Notes: generated by a model from the sequence alone, not told the origin. A stretch of 64,000 bases of DNA from Cedecea neteri (GCF_000757825.1 NZ_CP009451.1:4712001-4776000); one strand, 5' to 3'; shown: positions 1 through 11,401, numbered from the stretch's first letter. Made by a program: numbers and translations.

Positions 1-1
1 T

Positions 2-601
2 GGCCTGCTTATCGCGCTGCTGTTCTTTACCTGCTGGTCGGGCTTTATGTTCTGTATGGCGCTGACGCTGCAGTCGGGAATGGGCATGGCGCCGTGGCAG
101 TCCGGGAACAGCTTTATTGCGATGGGCATTTCTTATTTTGTTTCAGCGTGGTTTGCGCCGAGGCTTATCGTGCGCCATTCGCTCAGCACTATTCTACTGA
201 GCGGGATCGCGATTCAGGTTGTGGGCCTGCTGGGGCTGATATTTACGCTCTACCATTTTGGCACCCACGCCAGCCCGCTGGCTATTGCGCCTGCCACGCT
301 GGTGACCGGCTACGGGCAGGCGCTGATTGTGAACAGCTTCTATCGTATCGGCATGCGCGATATCGACCTGAACGATGCCGGAGCGGCAAGCGCCATACTG
401 AGCACCTTGCAGCAATCGGCCCTGGGGCTTGGGCCTGCCGTGCTGGGGGCATTGTTCCTGCATCTGCAGCGCCAAAGCGGGGATTACTCGGTGGCAATGA
501 TAGGCTTCCTGGCCGCTGAAATTGTGATGATGCTGGCGCTTGCCGTGGCGGCCGTCACCCGCCGTCAGCTTTTATCCGGCGTGAAAGTCTCTTTAAGATA
601 A
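2..601 (+). CDS. MFS transporter, C-terminal part (5' end outside window)
   Basis: The reading frame is open from base 2, so the gene begins before the window; about 199 residues are visible. They are almost entirely hydrophobic, with about five membrane segments separated by short charged loops (for example APRLIVRHS, then a long Ile/Leu/Val stretch), and a short basic tail ending SGVKVSLR. This fits the last third of a major facilitator superfamily drug or metabolite exporter in the inner membrane. Its 3' end overlaps the end of the convergent AraC-type gene by 37 bp, with no terminator hairpin between them. The substrate cannot be read from the sequence. An MFS exporter beside an AraC regulator recalls nimT/nimR pairs, but there the genes are divergent. 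Confidence 0.85.
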   Translation, partial: GLLIALLFFTCWSGFMFCMALTLQSGMGMAPWQSGNSFIAMGISYFVSAWFAPRLIVRHSLSTILLSGIAIQVVGLLGLIFTLYHFGTHASPLAIAPATLVTGYGQALIVNSFYRIGMRDIDLNDAGAASAILSTLQQSALGLGPAVLGALFLHLQRQSGDYSVAMIGFLAAEIVMMLALAVAAVTRRQLLSGVKVSLR

Positions 602-1329
602 CGTCCCGGCGGCATGCCGATAATGCGGGTAAAAGCAGTGGTAAAGCTGCTGGCGCTTTGATAGCCCATATCATAGGCCACCCGTGTTATCGGTTCGCCG
701 CCGATTAATTTCTCCACCGAACTGATAACCCGCATTCTCTCTCTCCAGCGCGTGAAGCTCATCCCGGTTTCGTTTTCAAACAGTCGCGCCAGCGTTCTTG
801 GGCTGGTGAAGGCTAACGAGGCTAGCTGCTCGAGCGTCTTATTACAGGCAGGGGCTTCCCTGAGCAGGCCGGTTATTTGCTTCAGGCGCTTATCGTTTCC
901 TTCAGGCACGAACAAGTCTGTTTTCAGCACCTGCTTGCGCAGTTGAAAATGCATCAGTTGGGCGATGAGCTCTAGCTGTTCGCCAGATCCCCGCTGAACG
1001 GCTAATGCCTCTTTTGCAAGCTCGGTCAGCAAATTTGAGGCGACGATAAGGGAACAGTGCTGCGGAAGCTGCTGTTCCAATCCTTGTCTGAAACGCAGGT
1101 TAATCAGCCGCGAGCGCTCGGTGTACAGCGCGCGGTGAAGTTCGCCCGGCGGCACCCAGATGCCGTTGCCGGGCGTTGCCAGCCACCAGCCTGATTCGGT
1201 TTGCAGTCGAAGGGTGCCCGCCAGCGTGACGCTAAGCTGCCCCTGCAAATGGCGGTGAAAAGTCACATCGTCACCCCGGAGATGCGCCATGTCGGAAGCT
1301 ACAACGGCGACGGATGCGGGATCTGACAT
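565..1329 (-). CDS. AraC-family transcriptional regulator with cupin sensor domain
   Basis: The product is 254 aa. The N-terminal half (about residues 20-110) has the small beta-barrel pattern of an AraC sensor domain, including the GIWVPPGELHR stretch typical of the cupin fold. The C-terminal ~90 residues hold two helix-turn-helix motifs: LEQLASLAFTSPRTLARLF, then ITRVAYDMGYQSASSFTTAF, followed by the family-typical GMPPGRY. It is a cytoplasmic DNA-binding activator or repressor. It converges on the MFS gene and lies back to back with the flavin reductase gene at 1427, so either is a plausible target (inference). The ligand is unknown. Related forms such as NimR have the same size and architecture. 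Confidence 0.88.
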   Translation of the reverse strand: MSDPASVAVVASDMAHLRGDDVTFHRHLQGQLSVTLAGTLRLQTESGWWLATPGNGIWVPPGELHRALYTERSRLINLRFRQGLEQQLPQHCSLIVASNLLTELAKEALAVQRGSGEQLELIAQLMHFQLRKQVLKTDLFVPEGNDKRLKQITGLLREAPACNKTLEQLASLAFTSPRTLARLFENETGMSFTRWRERMRVISSVEKLIGGEPITRVAYDMGYQSASSFTTAFTRIIGMPPGRYLKETFTPDKS

Positions 1330-1426
1330 ATTGGCACTCCTGAGAAGGGATTTGGCTGATTAGCGAAAGAATCATCTTATTTTTTTCCTGATAATACGTG
1401 CATCGACGGATTAAGAGGAGAACAAG

Positions 1427-1987
1427 ATGAAAACATTACGTTTCGTAGGTATTGCAGGCAGTCTGCGCAATGACTCAGCTTCCCGCGCGTTGCTGAACAG
1501 CATTAGCGAAATGCTGCCGGAGCAGAGCCACTTTACTGCACTTGATATCGGTGCCATGGAACATTACTGCCAGGACCTGGAAAAGGGTGAATTGCCCGAG
1601 TCCGTGGCGACCGCCCGGCGGTTGGTGGCAGAGGCCGATGCGGTGATCGTTACCGTACCGGAATACAACCACGGCATGCCCGGCGTGCTGAAAAATGCGC
1701 TCGACTGGCTTTCACGGCCGGTCAGAGCCAGCTGCATGATGGACAAATACGTCTTTTTTGTGTCGCAATCTACCGGCGCGCTCGGCGGCGTCAGGGCGCA
1801 ATATCAGCTGCGTGAAACGCTGGCTTCCATGCTGTGTAATATGGTGCCTTTGCCGGAGATGGCCGTCAGTTTTGCCAATCAGAAAACGGAGAACGGGCGC
1901 TTAACCGATCCGGTAACGGCGGAGTATATTCGCCGCCAGCTGAACGTCTTTATAAAGGTGGTTGAGCAAAATAGCACAAACCGCTAA
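1427..1987 (+). CDS. NAD(P)H-dependent FMN reductase (ChrR/YieF-like quinone reductase)
   Basis: This 186-aa protein has a flavodoxin-like fold. It begins with the FMN phosphate-binding loop GSLRNDSAS (residues 11-19) and carries the family hallmark PEYNHGMPGVLKNALDW around residues 79-95, then the SQSTGALGG loop. Members are soluble FMN enzymes that reduce quinones, azo dyes or metals such as chromate with NAD(P)H. A strong ribosome site (AGGAG at 1414-1418) precedes the ATG by about 8 bases. It is transcribed alone and is followed by a hairpin at 2030-2051. The divergent AraC gene may control it. The physiological substrate is not determinable here. Confidence 0.9.
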   Translation: MKTLRFVGIAGSLRNDSASRALLNSISEMLPEQSHFTALDIGAMEHYCQDLEKGELPESVATARRLVAEADAVIVTVPEYNHGMPGVLKNALDWLSRPVRASCMMDKYVFFVSQSTGALGGVRAQYQLRETLASMLCNMVPLPEMAVSFANQKTENGRLTDPVTAEYIRRQLNVFIKVVEQNSTNR

Positions 1988-2289
1988 CGGCAAGATTCTG
2001 CCCTGAGACCGCGATCGGGCAGATGAGAGAATCCATGTGCAGCCATGGATTTCTTTTACCAATAACATCGCGATAAATAAGCGAATTACCGACAGTAATT
2101 TTGAGAATAGTGACTGTGTTTTGTTGGAATATAAATTCCATCAGAGTTGATTTTATTTGATTTTTTTAATTAAAAAAATCACCGGCATTAATTGTATGGA
2201 TTAATGAAGATGTGAATGAGATTTTAAAATATCGTGAAAGTGGGTTAACATAGAGATACTTCATTCACCTGCGATGCAATATAATTATT
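1988..2289. other. Intergenic region upstream of mqo
   Basis: This is a 302-bp gap without a convincing gene. It contains the hairpin after the flavin reductase gene. From about 2090 it becomes very AT-rich, with runs of T and A around 2150-2185, as expected for the mqo promoter region. No ribosome site of the usual kind precedes mqo. I could not assign -35/-10 elements with confidence. Confidence 0.5.
2030..2056 (+). terminator. Probable intrinsic terminator after the FMN reductase gene
   Basis: An 8-bp perfect stem (AATCCATG / CATGGATT) with a 6-base loop is followed by TCTTTT. It lies 43 bases after the stop codon. The T tract is interrupted, so efficiency may be modest. Confidence 0.55.
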
Positions 2290-3948
2290 ATGCCTGCAAT
2301 GAAAAAGACAATTATTTCTCTGACAACACTGGCGTTATTCGTAAGCTCTGCTAGCTACGCTAACGCGGATTCCACGCAAAAAACCGACTTCCTGCTGATT
2401 GGCGGCGGTATCATGAGCGCCTCTCTCGGGACGTGGCTCCAGGAGCTGCAGCCGGACTGGAAACAGGTCATGGTTGAGAAGCTCGACGGCGTGGCGCTTG
2501 AGTCCTCTAACGGCTGGAATAATGCCGGTACCGGGCACTCTGCAAATATGGAACTGAACTATACGCCGGAGCGCCCGGACGGTTCTATTGATGTCAGTAA
2601 AGCGCTGGAAATTAACGAACAGTTTATGATTTCTCGTCAGTTCTGGTCTGCGCAAATTCAGCGCGGTATTTTGAACGACCCTCATTCGTTTATTAATTCC
2701 ACGCCGCACATGAGTTTTGTCTGGGGCGATAAAAACGTCGAGTATCTGACCAAGCGTTATGACGCGCTGCAGAAAACGACGCTATTCCAGGGCATGAAAT
2801 TCTCTACCAACCATGAGCAAATTAAGCAGTGGGCTCCGCTGGTCATGGCAGGGCGCGATGCGAATCAAAAAGTGGCGGCCACCTGGACGCCGGTCGGCAC
2901 CGACGTCAACTACGGTGAAATTACCCGTCAGCTGATCGGCAGCCTGAAAAAAAGCCAGAACTTCTCCCTGCAAACTTCTTCTGAAGTGACCGACTTCAAG
3001 CGCAATGGCGATAATTCCTGGCACGTCACCATTAAAGACGTGAATAGCGGGAAAGAACACGCCATCGACGCGAAATATGTCTTTATCGGTGCCGGTGGCG
3101 GCGCATTGAAGCTGCTGCAGGAAACAGGTATTCCGGAATCGAAAAACTATGCCGGCTTCCCGGTGGGTGGTTCGTTCCTGATGACCGAAAACCCGGCGGT
3201 AACCAGCCAGCATCTTGAAAAAGTGTACGGCCAGGCGTCCGTAGGGGCACCGCCGATGTCCGTGCCGCACATTGATGCTCGCTTTATCGACGGTAAGCGC
3301 GTGGTGCTGTTCGGGCCGTTCGCGACCTTCTCTACTAAGTTCCTGAAAAACGGTTCCTTCTTTGACCTGCTGAGCACCACCACGACCAGCAACTTTATGC
3401 CGATGACCGACGTAGGTCTGGATAACTTCGACCTGGTTAAATACCTGATTGGTCAGGTAATGCTGAGTGATGAAGACCGCTTTGAAGCGCTGAAAGAGTA
3501 CTATCCGCAGGCGCGTAAAGAAGACTGGAAACTGATCCAGGCCGGCCAGCGTGTACAGATCATCAAGAAAGATGAGAACAAAGGCGGCGTGCTGAAGCTC
3601 GGTACCGAAGTCGTTGTTGACCAGCAGAAAACCATTTCTGCGCTGCTGGGCGCATCTCCAGGTGCTTCTACCGCCGCACCGATCACGCTGAACGTGCTGA
3701 AGCAGATGTTCCCGCAGCAGTTCAACTCTCCTGAATGGCAGAACAAGATCCGTGCCGTTGTGCCAAGCTACGGTCAGGAGATGAACGGCAATGCGGCGCT
3801 GACTCAGAAAGTCTGGAATGACACTGCGGCCACGCTGCAGCTGACCAAACCGCCGGTCATTGAAATGAATGACCAGAGCGCTACGCCGGTCGCTAAACCT
3901 GCCGAAACGAAAGCCGAGGCTTCTCCACAGCACGATATGGCGCTGTAA
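2290..3948 (+). CDS. mqo: Malate:quinone oxidoreductase
   Basis: This 552-aa FAD enzyme oxidises L-malate to oxaloacetate and passes electrons to the quinone pool at the inner membrane, bypassing NAD-dependent malate dehydrogenase. The N-terminus has a hydrophobic signal-like segment, as in E. coli Mqo (548 aa). The dinucleotide-binding motif [13 protein letters not shown] follows around residues 35-47, and [17 protein letters not shown] is the strongly conserved Mqo substrate/FAD segment. [13 protein letters not shown] near the C-terminus also matches the family. The ATG at 2290 or the one three codons later (MKKTIISL) could start translation; neither has a clear Shine-Dalgarno sequence. The C-terminal ~25 residues are Pro/Ala/Glu-rich and look like a variable tail. 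The gene is monocistronic, with a strong terminator just downstream. Confidence 0.96.
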   Translation: MPAMKKTIISLTTLALFVSSASYANADSTQKTDFLLIGGGIMSASLGTWLQELQPDWKQVMVEKLDGVALESSNGWNNAGTGHSANMELNYTPERPDGSIDVSKALEINEQFMISRQFWSAQIQRGILNDPHSFINSTPHMSFVWGDKNVEYLTKRYDALQKTTLFQGMKFSTNHEQIKQWAPLVMAGRDANQKVAATWTPVGTDVNYGEITRQLIGSLKKSQNFSLQTSSEVTDFKRNGDNSWHVTIKDVNSGKEHAIDAKYVFIGAGGGALKLLQETGIPESKNYAGFPVGGSFLMTENPAVTSQHLEKVYGQASVGAPPMSVPHIDARFIDGKRVVLFGPFATFSTKFLKNGSFFDLLSTTTTSNFMPMTDVGLDNFDLVKYLIGQVMLSDEDRFEALKEYYPQARKEDWKLIQAGQRVQIIKKDENKGGVLKLGTEVVVDQQKTISALLGASPGASTAAPITLNVLKQMFPQQFNSPEWQNKIRAVVPSYGQEMNGNAALTQKVWNDTAATLQLTKPPVIEMNDQSATPVAKPAETKAEASPQHDMAL

Positions 3949-3973
3949 GCTTCCCGCGTTCAATCAGTAAATC

Positions 3974-4002
3974 AGCCCCTGCCAGCGCAGGGGCTTTTTT
4001 TT
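3974..4002 (+). terminator. Intrinsic terminator of mqo
   Basis: A 9-bp GC-rich perfect stem (AGCCCCTGC / GCAGGGGCT) with a 4-base loop is followed by seven or more T residues, 25 bases after the mqo stop codon. Confidence 0.93.
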
Positions 4003-4128
4003 GCCTCTAAAATACTCACCTGTTTTAGAGTGGGGGATATTCCCCCGCTAACCGATATCTCATATTGAGAAATATGCCCTACAGTCCGCGTGTTGACAGG
4101 CGATAACGCCACTTTCAAGGAAAACACG

Positions 4129-5439
4129 ATGACTAAACTGAATACCGGAATTTGCCTGCTTACCCTTTGCCTTGGTGCCGCCCTGCAGGTGAACGCCGCT
4201 CCCGTAACTGCGGATTGCCAGACGCTCCAGCTCGCAACTTGTCCCGCTCCCACGGACACGAAACTGCCTGACGTAAAAGACATGCTGACCTGGAACCAGC
4301 AGCAGCGCGTCGTGGGCTTTCGTAATGATTACCGTTCCTATGAGGGCGATGTTTTCAAAGCCGGGCAGTCTGTGCCTGTCCCACGCGCAGCAAAAGATCT
4401 CTCGGGCGTAAGCTACCAGTACGACGGACACGATTTTAAGCTGGGGGAATACCTGAAGCGAAACAGCGTGACCGGCATGATGGTGATTAAGGACGGTAAA
4501 ATCGTCTGGGATTATTACGGCGAAGGCAACACGCCGACCACGCTGTGGACATCCCGCTCGGTGGGGAAATCGGTGGTTTCCACGCTGGTTGGCGTGGCGG
4601 TAAAAGAGGGGAAAATCACCTCGCTCGACGACGAGATTGTTAAGTACAACCCTGATGTTAAAGGCACCGCCTGGGAACACGTCACGGTGCGGCAACTGCT
4701 GCAGCACACCTCGGGCGTCAGCTGGGGTGAGGATTACACCAATCCGAAGTCCGACTTTGCCCAACTGACGCAGTGCGAAGCGAACAGCGATACCTACGAT
4801 TGCGTGAATAAGCTGGTGAAAGACCCGCAGCGTAAAGCTTACGCTAAGCCCGGCGAGGCCTGGTCTTACTCCTCCGGCGGAGCCTGGCTGTTGGGCGATA
4901 CGCTGGAAAAAGCGACCGGCAAATCTTTGGCGCAAAACCTTCAGGAGGCCATCTGGCAGCCTTACGGCATGACGCACGACGGCGTGTGGCACAGCTATCA
5001 GCCAGGCAAGCATGATGTCGGCGCACATGGCTTCAACGCCACGCTCGAAGACTGGGGTAAATTTGGTCTGTTTATTATGAACAACGGCGTGCTGCCGGAC
5101 GGCAAGAAAATGCTGCCTGATGGCTGGGTGTCACAGGCTCGTGACTGGAATAAAGCGCAAAAATCCGTCACCGCCGCGCATCCGGACGGCAGCTACGGTT
5201 TTGAATGGTGGAACAACAGCGTTCCGGCGAATGCGGGCAATGTAGGGCCGAAGCACGGCCTGGAAAGTAAAGACTCGATGTGGGCGCTGGGGATTTTTGG
5301 GCAGATGATCATGGTGAACCAGAAAGAGAAGCTGGTGATTGTCCAGTGGTCTACCTGGCCGAAGGCAGAGCCGTCTTTCAGCGCGCAGCCGCTGGAAGCT
5401 TCCCTGATGTTCAACGCTATAGCGAACTCGCTTAAGTAA
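4129..5439 (+). CDS. Exported serine hydrolase, class C beta-lactamase/NylB-like fold
   Basis: The product is 436 aa from the ATG at 4129, chosen because AAGGA sits 8 bases upstream and the encoded N-terminus (MTKLNTGICLLTLCLG..VNA) is a clean Sec signal peptide; the frame extends 13 codons further up. The serine beta-lactamase-like motifs are S144-V-G-K147 (SxxK nucleophile and base) and Y247-S-S in place of YxN. HGLESKD near residue 377 falls roughly where the KTG-type strand is expected. It most resembles 6-aminohexanoate-dimer hydrolases and esterases of the beta-lactamase family, acting in the periplasm on an amide or ester. I see no reason to call it an antibiotic-resistance enzyme. It is transcribed alone. 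Confidence 0.87.
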   Translation: MTKLNTGICLLTLCLGAALQVNAAPVTADCQTLQLATCPAPTDTKLPDVKDMLTWNQQQRVVGFRNDYRSYEGDVFKAGQSVPVPRAAKDLSGVSYQYDGHDFKLGEYLKRNSVTGMMVIKDGKIVWDYYGEGNTPTTLWTSRSVGKSVVSTLVGVAVKEGKITSLDDEIVKYNPDVKGTAWEHVTVRQLLQHTSGVSWGEDYTNPKSDFAQLTQCEANSDTYDCVNKLVKDPQRKAYAKPGEAWSYSSGGAWLLGDTLEKATGKSLAQNLQEAIWQPYGMTHDGVWHSYQPGKHDVGAHGFNATLEDWGKFGLFIMNNGVLPDGKKMLPDGWVSQARDWNKAQKSVTAAHPDGSYGFEWWNNSVPANAGNVGPKHGLESKDSMWALGIFGQMIMVNQKEKLVIVQWSTWPKAEPSFSAQPLEASLMFNAIANSLK

Positions 5440-5446
5440 TAAAAGA

Positions 5447-5469
5447 GCCAGCCGAAAGGCTGGCTTTTT
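5447..5469. terminator. Bidirectional intrinsic terminator
   Basis: A GCCAGCC-GAAA-GGCTGGC hairpin with a GNRA-type loop is flanked by an A run on the left and TTTTT on the right. It lies between the convergent serine hydrolase and GAPDH genes, so it can serve both strands. Confidence 0.9.
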
Positions 5470-5482
5470 ACTTTTTTAGGCC

Positions 5483-6493
5483 TTACAGGCCGCGTTTATC
5501 CATCAGTAACGCAAGGTCAACAAGGCGATTCGAGAAGCCCCATTCGTTGTCGTACCAGGCAAGAATTTTGACCAGGTTACCGCCAATCACCAACGTAGAC
5601 AGCCCGTCAATAATCGAAGATCGCGGGTCGCCCTGATAATCGCTGGACACCAGCGGTTCATCGCTATAGCCCAGAATATTTTTCAGCGGGCCTGATTCTG
5701 CTGCCTTACGGAACGCCGCGTTCACTTCCTCCGCTGTCACATCACGTTTAAGCGTGACGGTTAAATCGACGATAGACACCACCGGCACCGGCACGCGCAG
5801 GGAATAGCCGGTCAGGCGGCCGTCCAGTTCAGGAATAACTTTGCCGAGGGCTTTAGCCGCGCCGCTGGAGTAGGGCACAATCGACAGAGCTGCCGCACGC
5901 GCCCCGCGCAGGTCTTTTTCCGGCTGGTCGTGCAGCGCCTGACTGTTGGTGTAGGCGTGGGTGGTGTTCATCAGCCCGTGTTCAATCCCAAAAGCCTGAT
6001 GCAGAACCTGAGCGGCAGGGGCGAGGCCGTTGGTAGTGCAGCTGCCGTTGCTGACCACAAAGTGCTTCTGCGGATCGTAGCTATCGTGGTTCACGCCCAG
6101 CACGATGGTCAGGTCGTCATCTTTACCTGGGGCAGAAATAATCACGCGTTTTGCGCCGCCGTGGGTAATGTGAACCTCTGCTTTTTCACGGCTGGTGAAA
6201 AATCCTGTGGCTTCAATAACGATATCTACGCCAACTTCGCGCCAAGGAATCTGCGCCGGATCTCTTTCGCTGAAGACGCGAACCGGCTTGCCGTCAACGT
6301 GAAGTTGGCCTTCTGAGGCCTCCACCGGCGCGGGTAGTTTGCCCATCAGCGAGTCGTGTTTGAGCAGGTGTGCGAGAGTTTTACTGTCCGTCAGATCGTT
6401 GATAGCAACAATCTCAATCTCCGGGTTACCCAGCGCGGCGCGCAGCACGTTACGTCCGATCCTGCCAAAACCATTAATCCCGACCTTAACCAT
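5483..6493 (-). CDS. Glyceraldehyde-3-phosphate dehydrogenase, paralogue type
   Basis: The product is 336 aa. The NAD-binding GFGRIGR is at residues 8-14 and Asp33 (AINDL) is as in NAD-preferring enzymes. The catalytic cysteine C152 lies in SNGSCTTNG, His179 in TTHAYTNSQ, and the C-terminal WYDNEWGFSNR is conserved. The reaction is oxidative phosphorylation of glyceraldehyde 3-phosphate to 1,3-bisphosphoglycerate. The active-site segment has Gly where housekeeping GapA has a second Cys (SCTTNC), and the sequence differs from E. coli GapA, so this is probably an additional isozyme of the GapC/GapB kind. It stands alone beside a GlxA-type regulator gene on the same strand; a regulatory link is only suggested by position. 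Confidence 0.93.
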   Translation of the reverse strand: MVKVGINGFGRIGRNVLRAALGNPEIEIVAINDLTDSKTLAHLLKHDSLMGKLPAPVEASEGQLHVDGKPVRVFSERDPAQIPWREVGVDIVIEATGFFTSREKAEVHITHGGAKRVIISAPGKDDDLTIVLGVNHDSYDPQKHFVVSNGSCTTNGLAPAAQVLHQAFGIEHGLMNTTHAYTNSQALHDQPEKDLRGARAAALSIVPYSSGAAKALGKVIPELDGRLTGYSLRVPVPVVSIVDLTVTLKRDVTAEEVNAAFRKAAESGPLKNILGYSDEPLVSSDYQGDPRSSIIDGLSTLVIGGNLVKILAWYDNEWGFSNRLVDLALLMDKRGL

Positions 6494-6571
6494 GATTCAC
6501 TCCTTCTCTTGAATGTCTGGGGTCAGAGTATGCTCAGGGGGGAATGGCGTAAATGACAAAAAAGGATCAAT

Positions 6572-7552
6572 TCACGCCAACTTACGGCAGTGGAAGCGCT
6601 CGCGGTACTCTCCGGGCGTAAGGTGAAGCTGGCGCTCAAAAACGCGGCGCAGATTGATCGCGCTGCCAAAGCCCGCTGCAGCAGCGACCCGTTCCAGGGT
6701 GTCCGTTGACTGTTCAAGATGATGACGCGCGGCGGCAAGCCTTGCCTCTTCCACGTAGCGAGCGGGTGTAACGCCGGTTTCACGGGTAAAGACGCGGGTA
6801 AAATTCCTTGGGCTCATGGCAACGCGTTCTGCCAGTTTCTCTACCGACAAATCGTCCGCCAGGTTATCCAGCAGCCAGTCCTGTAGCTGTCCTATAGGCC
6901 CGGTGTTGGCGGCCTGGCGCAGATGATAGCGGCTGAACTGCAGCTGCCCGCCTGGGCGATGTAAATACATCACTAAATCCTGAGCGACGTCGCGGGCGAG
7001 GGTGAAACCGTAATCGGACTCCACCAGCGCCAGCGTAAGATCGAAACCGGAACTCACGCCGCCTGACGTCCACACCGGCCCGTCCTGAATGTACAGCGGG
7101 CCAGCTTCAACTTTAATTTGCGGCCATTTGGCCTGCATTTCCTCCAGCATTCGCCAGTGGGTGGTTGCCCTGCGGCCGTTCAGTATCCCCGCCTGGGCCA
7201 GAAGCATCGCGCCGCCACAGACGGAGGCGATGCGGTCAGCTTTGGATGCCGCGCGGCGTATCCACTCCACCACGGCGCTGCCTTCATGCTCGCTTTGGCC
7301 TTTGCCGGTAATCATTATGGTATCGCGGGGCTCGTCGGGATCGAGGTCCGCCAGCCGGTGGTCGGCCAGCAGGTTGAGCCCGGACATGCCGTGCACAACG
7401 TGATGAGGCTGCGTGGTAGCGATGCTAATGCGGTAGCGAGGTTCGGCGAGAGCCTCCGTATGCAGGCGATTGGCCTGCATCAGAATGTCGGCGATACCGG
7501 CGGCTTCGAACAGCATGCCGCCGTCAGGAACGATGATCAGAATAGTTTTCAT
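6572..7552 (-). CDS. GlxA-family regulator (DJ-1/PfpI domain plus AraC domain)
   Basis: The product is 326 aa. Residues 1-180 form a DJ-1/PfpI-type amidotransferase-like domain, with the nucleophile-elbow segment ASVCGGAMLLAQAG. Residues ~215-320 form an AraC DNA-binding domain with two helix-turn-helix motifs (VEKLAERVAMSPRNFTRVF and LERVAAAAGFGSAINLRRVF). Proteins of this type regulate catabolic genes in response to small metabolites, often quaternary amines or amino acids; GbdR and CdhR for betaine and carnitine are known examples. It precedes hutG by only ~40 bp on the other side of its promoter but is not in the hut operon. Its target is unknown. Confidence 0.9.
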   Translation of the reverse strand: MKTILIIVPDGGMLFEAAGIADILMQANRLHTEALAEPRYRISIATTQPHHVVHGMSGLNLLADHRLADLDPDEPRDTIMITGKGQSEHEGSAVVEWIRRAASKADRIASVCGGAMLLAQAGILNGRRATTHWRMLEEMQAKWPQIKVEAGPLYIQDGPVWTSGGVSSGFDLTLALVESDYGFTLARDVAQDLVMYLHRPGGQLQFSRYHLRQAANTGPIGQLQDWLLDNLADDLSVEKLAERVAMSPRNFTRVFTRETGVTPARYVEEARLAAARHHLEQSTDTLERVAAAAGFGSAINLRRVFERQLHLTPGEYRERFHCRKLA

Positions 7553-7592
7553 GTCCTGAAAAGTACGCTTTTAACAAATTAAGTCAAGAGGG

Positions 7593-8390
7593 CTAGCCGT
7601 GGTGACGTTTTCCCCAGTCCAGCGCCGTCTCTATCAGTTGAGTCAGCAACCGCTGGAATTGCGCGCCTTTATCCGCTGACCAGGCGAAACTCTCTTCGTT
7701 CATATAGCAGCACTGCGCCACTTCCAGCTGCACGGCATGAATGTTTTGCTCCGGTGCGCCGTAGTGGCGCGTAATGTAGCCGCCCTTGAAGCGCCCGTTA
7801 AGCACTTTGCTGTAGCCGTTGAAATGCTCGCTAGTTTTCAGGAGTTCAGCGCTCAGCGCCGGGTTACAGCTGGCACCGTCTGCTGTACCGAAGTTAAGGT
7901 CCGGCAGGCGGCCTTCAAACAGGCGAGGAACTACGGACTTGATGGAGTGTGCGTCCCACAGAATCGCATAGCCGAAGGTTTCTTTCAGTCGGGCGAGTTC
8001 CTGAGCAAGCGCCTGATGATAAGGCTGCCAGATGTTGGTCAGGATGTCGGCTCTGGCCTGCTCGTTGGGAGATTTTCCGGCCTCAAACAGCGGCTCACCG
8101 TCGAAAAAGATATCCGGGTACAGCCCGGTGGTGGCGGTGGTGTAAAGCGGCTTATCGTCTGACGGGCGATTCAAATCAACCACGTAGCGGGAGTAGTTGG
8201 CGCTGAGCATGCTGGCGCCCAGATCGCGTATCGGCTGGTAAAGTTTTGGAATGTGCCAGTCGGTATCTTCCAGTTTTTTTGCCCGCCCGGTCAGCCCGTT
8301 CGCCACTTCCGGCGTTAACTGTGTGCCGGGATGCGGCATGCTGATCAGCAGCGGCAGCTTACCCTGATGAAGCTCAAAGCCCTTAATCAT
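7593..8390 (-). CDS. hutG: N-formylglutamate deformylase (HutG, pathway II)
   Basis: This 265-aa metal-dependent hydrolase converts N-formyl-L-glutamate to glutamate and formate, the last step of the two-step (Pseudomonas-type) branch of histidine breakdown. Recognisable features are the N-terminal [18 protein letters not shown]-type and LWDAHSIKS segments with metal-ligand His/Asp, and [18 protein letters not shown] near residues 205-225, all typical of the N-formylglutamate amidohydrolase family. Its start overlaps the end of hutI by 8 bp, so the two are translationally coupled. The presence of hutF at 21040 confirms that this is the deformylase and not an arginase-type formiminoglutamase. 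Confidence 0.94.
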   Translation of the reverse strand: MIKGFELHQGKLPLLISMPHPGTQLTPEVANGLTGRAKKLEDTDWHIPKLYQPIRDLGASMLSANYSRYVVDLNRPSDDKPLYTTATTGLYPDIFFDGEPLFEAGKSPNEQARADILTNIWQPYHQALAQELARLKETFGYAILWDAHSIKSVVPRLFEGRLPDLNFGTADGASCNPALSAELLKTSEHFNGYSKVLNGRFKGGYITRHYGAPEQNIHAVQLEVAQCCYMNEESFAWSADKGAQFQRLLTQLIETALDWGKRHHG

Positions 8391-9591
8391 TCCACACCTC
8401 TTTACCTTGATAGATAACCTGTTTGGAGAGCGAGCCGCCCAGCCAATAGCTGAGCTCGGCGGGATGTTCTATCTCCCAGGCAACAAAGTTTGCTTCTTTA
8501 CCGGCTTCGAGCGACCCGGCTTTATCGCTAATGCCCAACGCTCGCGCCGCATTGAGCGTCACGCCCGCCAGCGCTTCTTCAGGCGTCAGGCCAAACAGCG
8601 TACAGGCCATATTCATCATCAGCCGCAGCGACTGTACCGGCGACGTGCCGGGGTTGAGATCGCTGGAAATAGCCATCGGCACGTGATGTTTACGCAGCAG
8701 CGAAACCGGCGGTTTTTGCGTCTCGCGCAGGAAGTAAAATGCTCCGGGCAGCAGGACGGCGGTCGTCCCGTGCCCGGCCATCAGCACAATATCGTCCTCG
8801 CAGAGATATTCGAGGTGGTCGGCAGAAAGCGCATTATGGCGGGCGGCAAGCCCCGCGCCGTGCAGCAGCGAAAGCTGTTCGGCGTGAAGCTTGATCGGCA
8901 GCCCGAGTTCATGGGCCTTCATAAAGACGCGTTCCACCTGCGGGACGGAAAACGCCAGATGTTCGCAAAAGGCATCCACGGCGTCGACCAGCCCTTCGTT
9001 ATGCAAAGCGGGTAACCAGTTCTCGCATACCTCGGTGATAAAGTCGTCGCTGCGGTCTTTGTACTCCGGGGGCAGAGCGTGTGCAGCCAGGCAGGTGCTG
9101 TAAATCGTCAGCGGCAGATTTTGCGCCAGCTGGCGGATCACGCGCAGCATTTTGCGTTCGTCTTCAAAACTGAGGCCGTAGCCTGATTTCACTTCCAGCG
9201 TGGTTACGCCGTCTTTGCGCAGCGCATTAATACGGCGGCCGGCGCTTTTCAGCAGGTCGGCTTCGCTCGCCTGACGCGTGGCCTTCACCGTGCTGGCGAT
9301 GCCGCCGCCTGCCGCGGCAATGTCAGCGTAGGTTGCACCATTCAGGCGCATTTCAAACTCCTGGCTGCGGTTACCGCCGAATACGCTATGGGTGTGGCAG
9401 TCGATAAGACCGGGAGTGACAAGTTTGCCGTGCAGGTCGCGTTCTTCGTCATAAGGCAGGTCGGGACGCTGGCTATAGGGGCCCACCCAGGCAATTTTGC
9501 CGCCTTCGGTTAGCAAAGCCGCATCTTCGATAAGATTGTACTGGCCGTTGGCCATGGTGGTGATGTGGCAATTGCGCCATAAAATCCGCAT
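8383..9591 (-). CDS. hutI: Imidazolonepropionase
   Basis: This 402-aa enzyme is a member of the amidohydrolase superfamily. The metal site [12 protein letters not shown] is at residues 64-75 (H66, H68); HAEQLS and SADHLEY supply further ligands near residues 235-265, and [10 protein letters not shown] is conserved near residue 320. It hydrolyses 4-imidazolone-5-propanoate to N-formimino-L-glutamate in the cytoplasm. It is the middle gene of the leftward hutU-hutI-hutG operon: 51 bp after hutU and overlapping hutG. Size and motifs are those of a normal active enzyme. Confidence 0.97.
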   Translation of the reverse strand: MRILWRNCHITTMANGQYNLIEDAALLTEGGKIAWVGPYSQRPDLPYDEERDLHGKLVTPGLIDCHTHSVFGGNRSQEFEMRLNGATYADIAAAGGGIASTVKATRQASEADLLKSAGRRINALRKDGVTTLEVKSGYGLSFEDERKMLRVIRQLAQNLPLTIYSTCLAAHALPPEYKDRSDDFITEVCENWLPALHNEGLVDAVDAFCEHLAFSVPQVERVFMKAHELGLPIKLHAEQLSLLHGAGLAARHNALSADHLEYLCEDDIVLMAGHGTTAVLLPGAFYFLRETQKPPVSLLRKHHVPMAISSDLNPGTSPVQSLRLMMNMACTLFGLTPEEALAGVTLNAARALGISDKAGSLEAGKEANFVAWEIEHPAELSYWLGGSLSKQVIYQGKEVWND

Positions 9592-9642
9592 AAGATCTCT
9601 CTCATCAGGACAGGGCGCGGCGAGTGCCGCGCCACAGAGGAA

Positions 9643-11319
<1,677 letters not shown>

Positions 11320-11387
11320 GGGGGTTCACCTTGTTTTGAGATAACGGAGAAATGCTCACGAAAAATACCATGTCATTTTTTCGTTTG

Positions 11388-11401
11388 CTTGTATATACAT
11401 G
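11388..11401. promoter_or_regulatory. Probable HutC operator for hutUIG
   Basis: CTTGTATATACATG matches the TGTA-N2-TACA palindrome known for HutC repressors. The same 14 bases occur at 25050-25063 upstream of the NCS1 permease. On the minus strand TGGCAT-N17-TATATA would place the -10 box inside this operator, giving direct repression of hutU; that promoter call is tentative. Confidence 0.75.

Noticed and set aside
2782..3963. 393-codon minus-strand frame opposite mqo
   Set aside because: Antisense to a well-conserved enzyme; Arg/His/Gln/Val-rich composition typical of shadow frames, with no recognisable domain or ribosome site.
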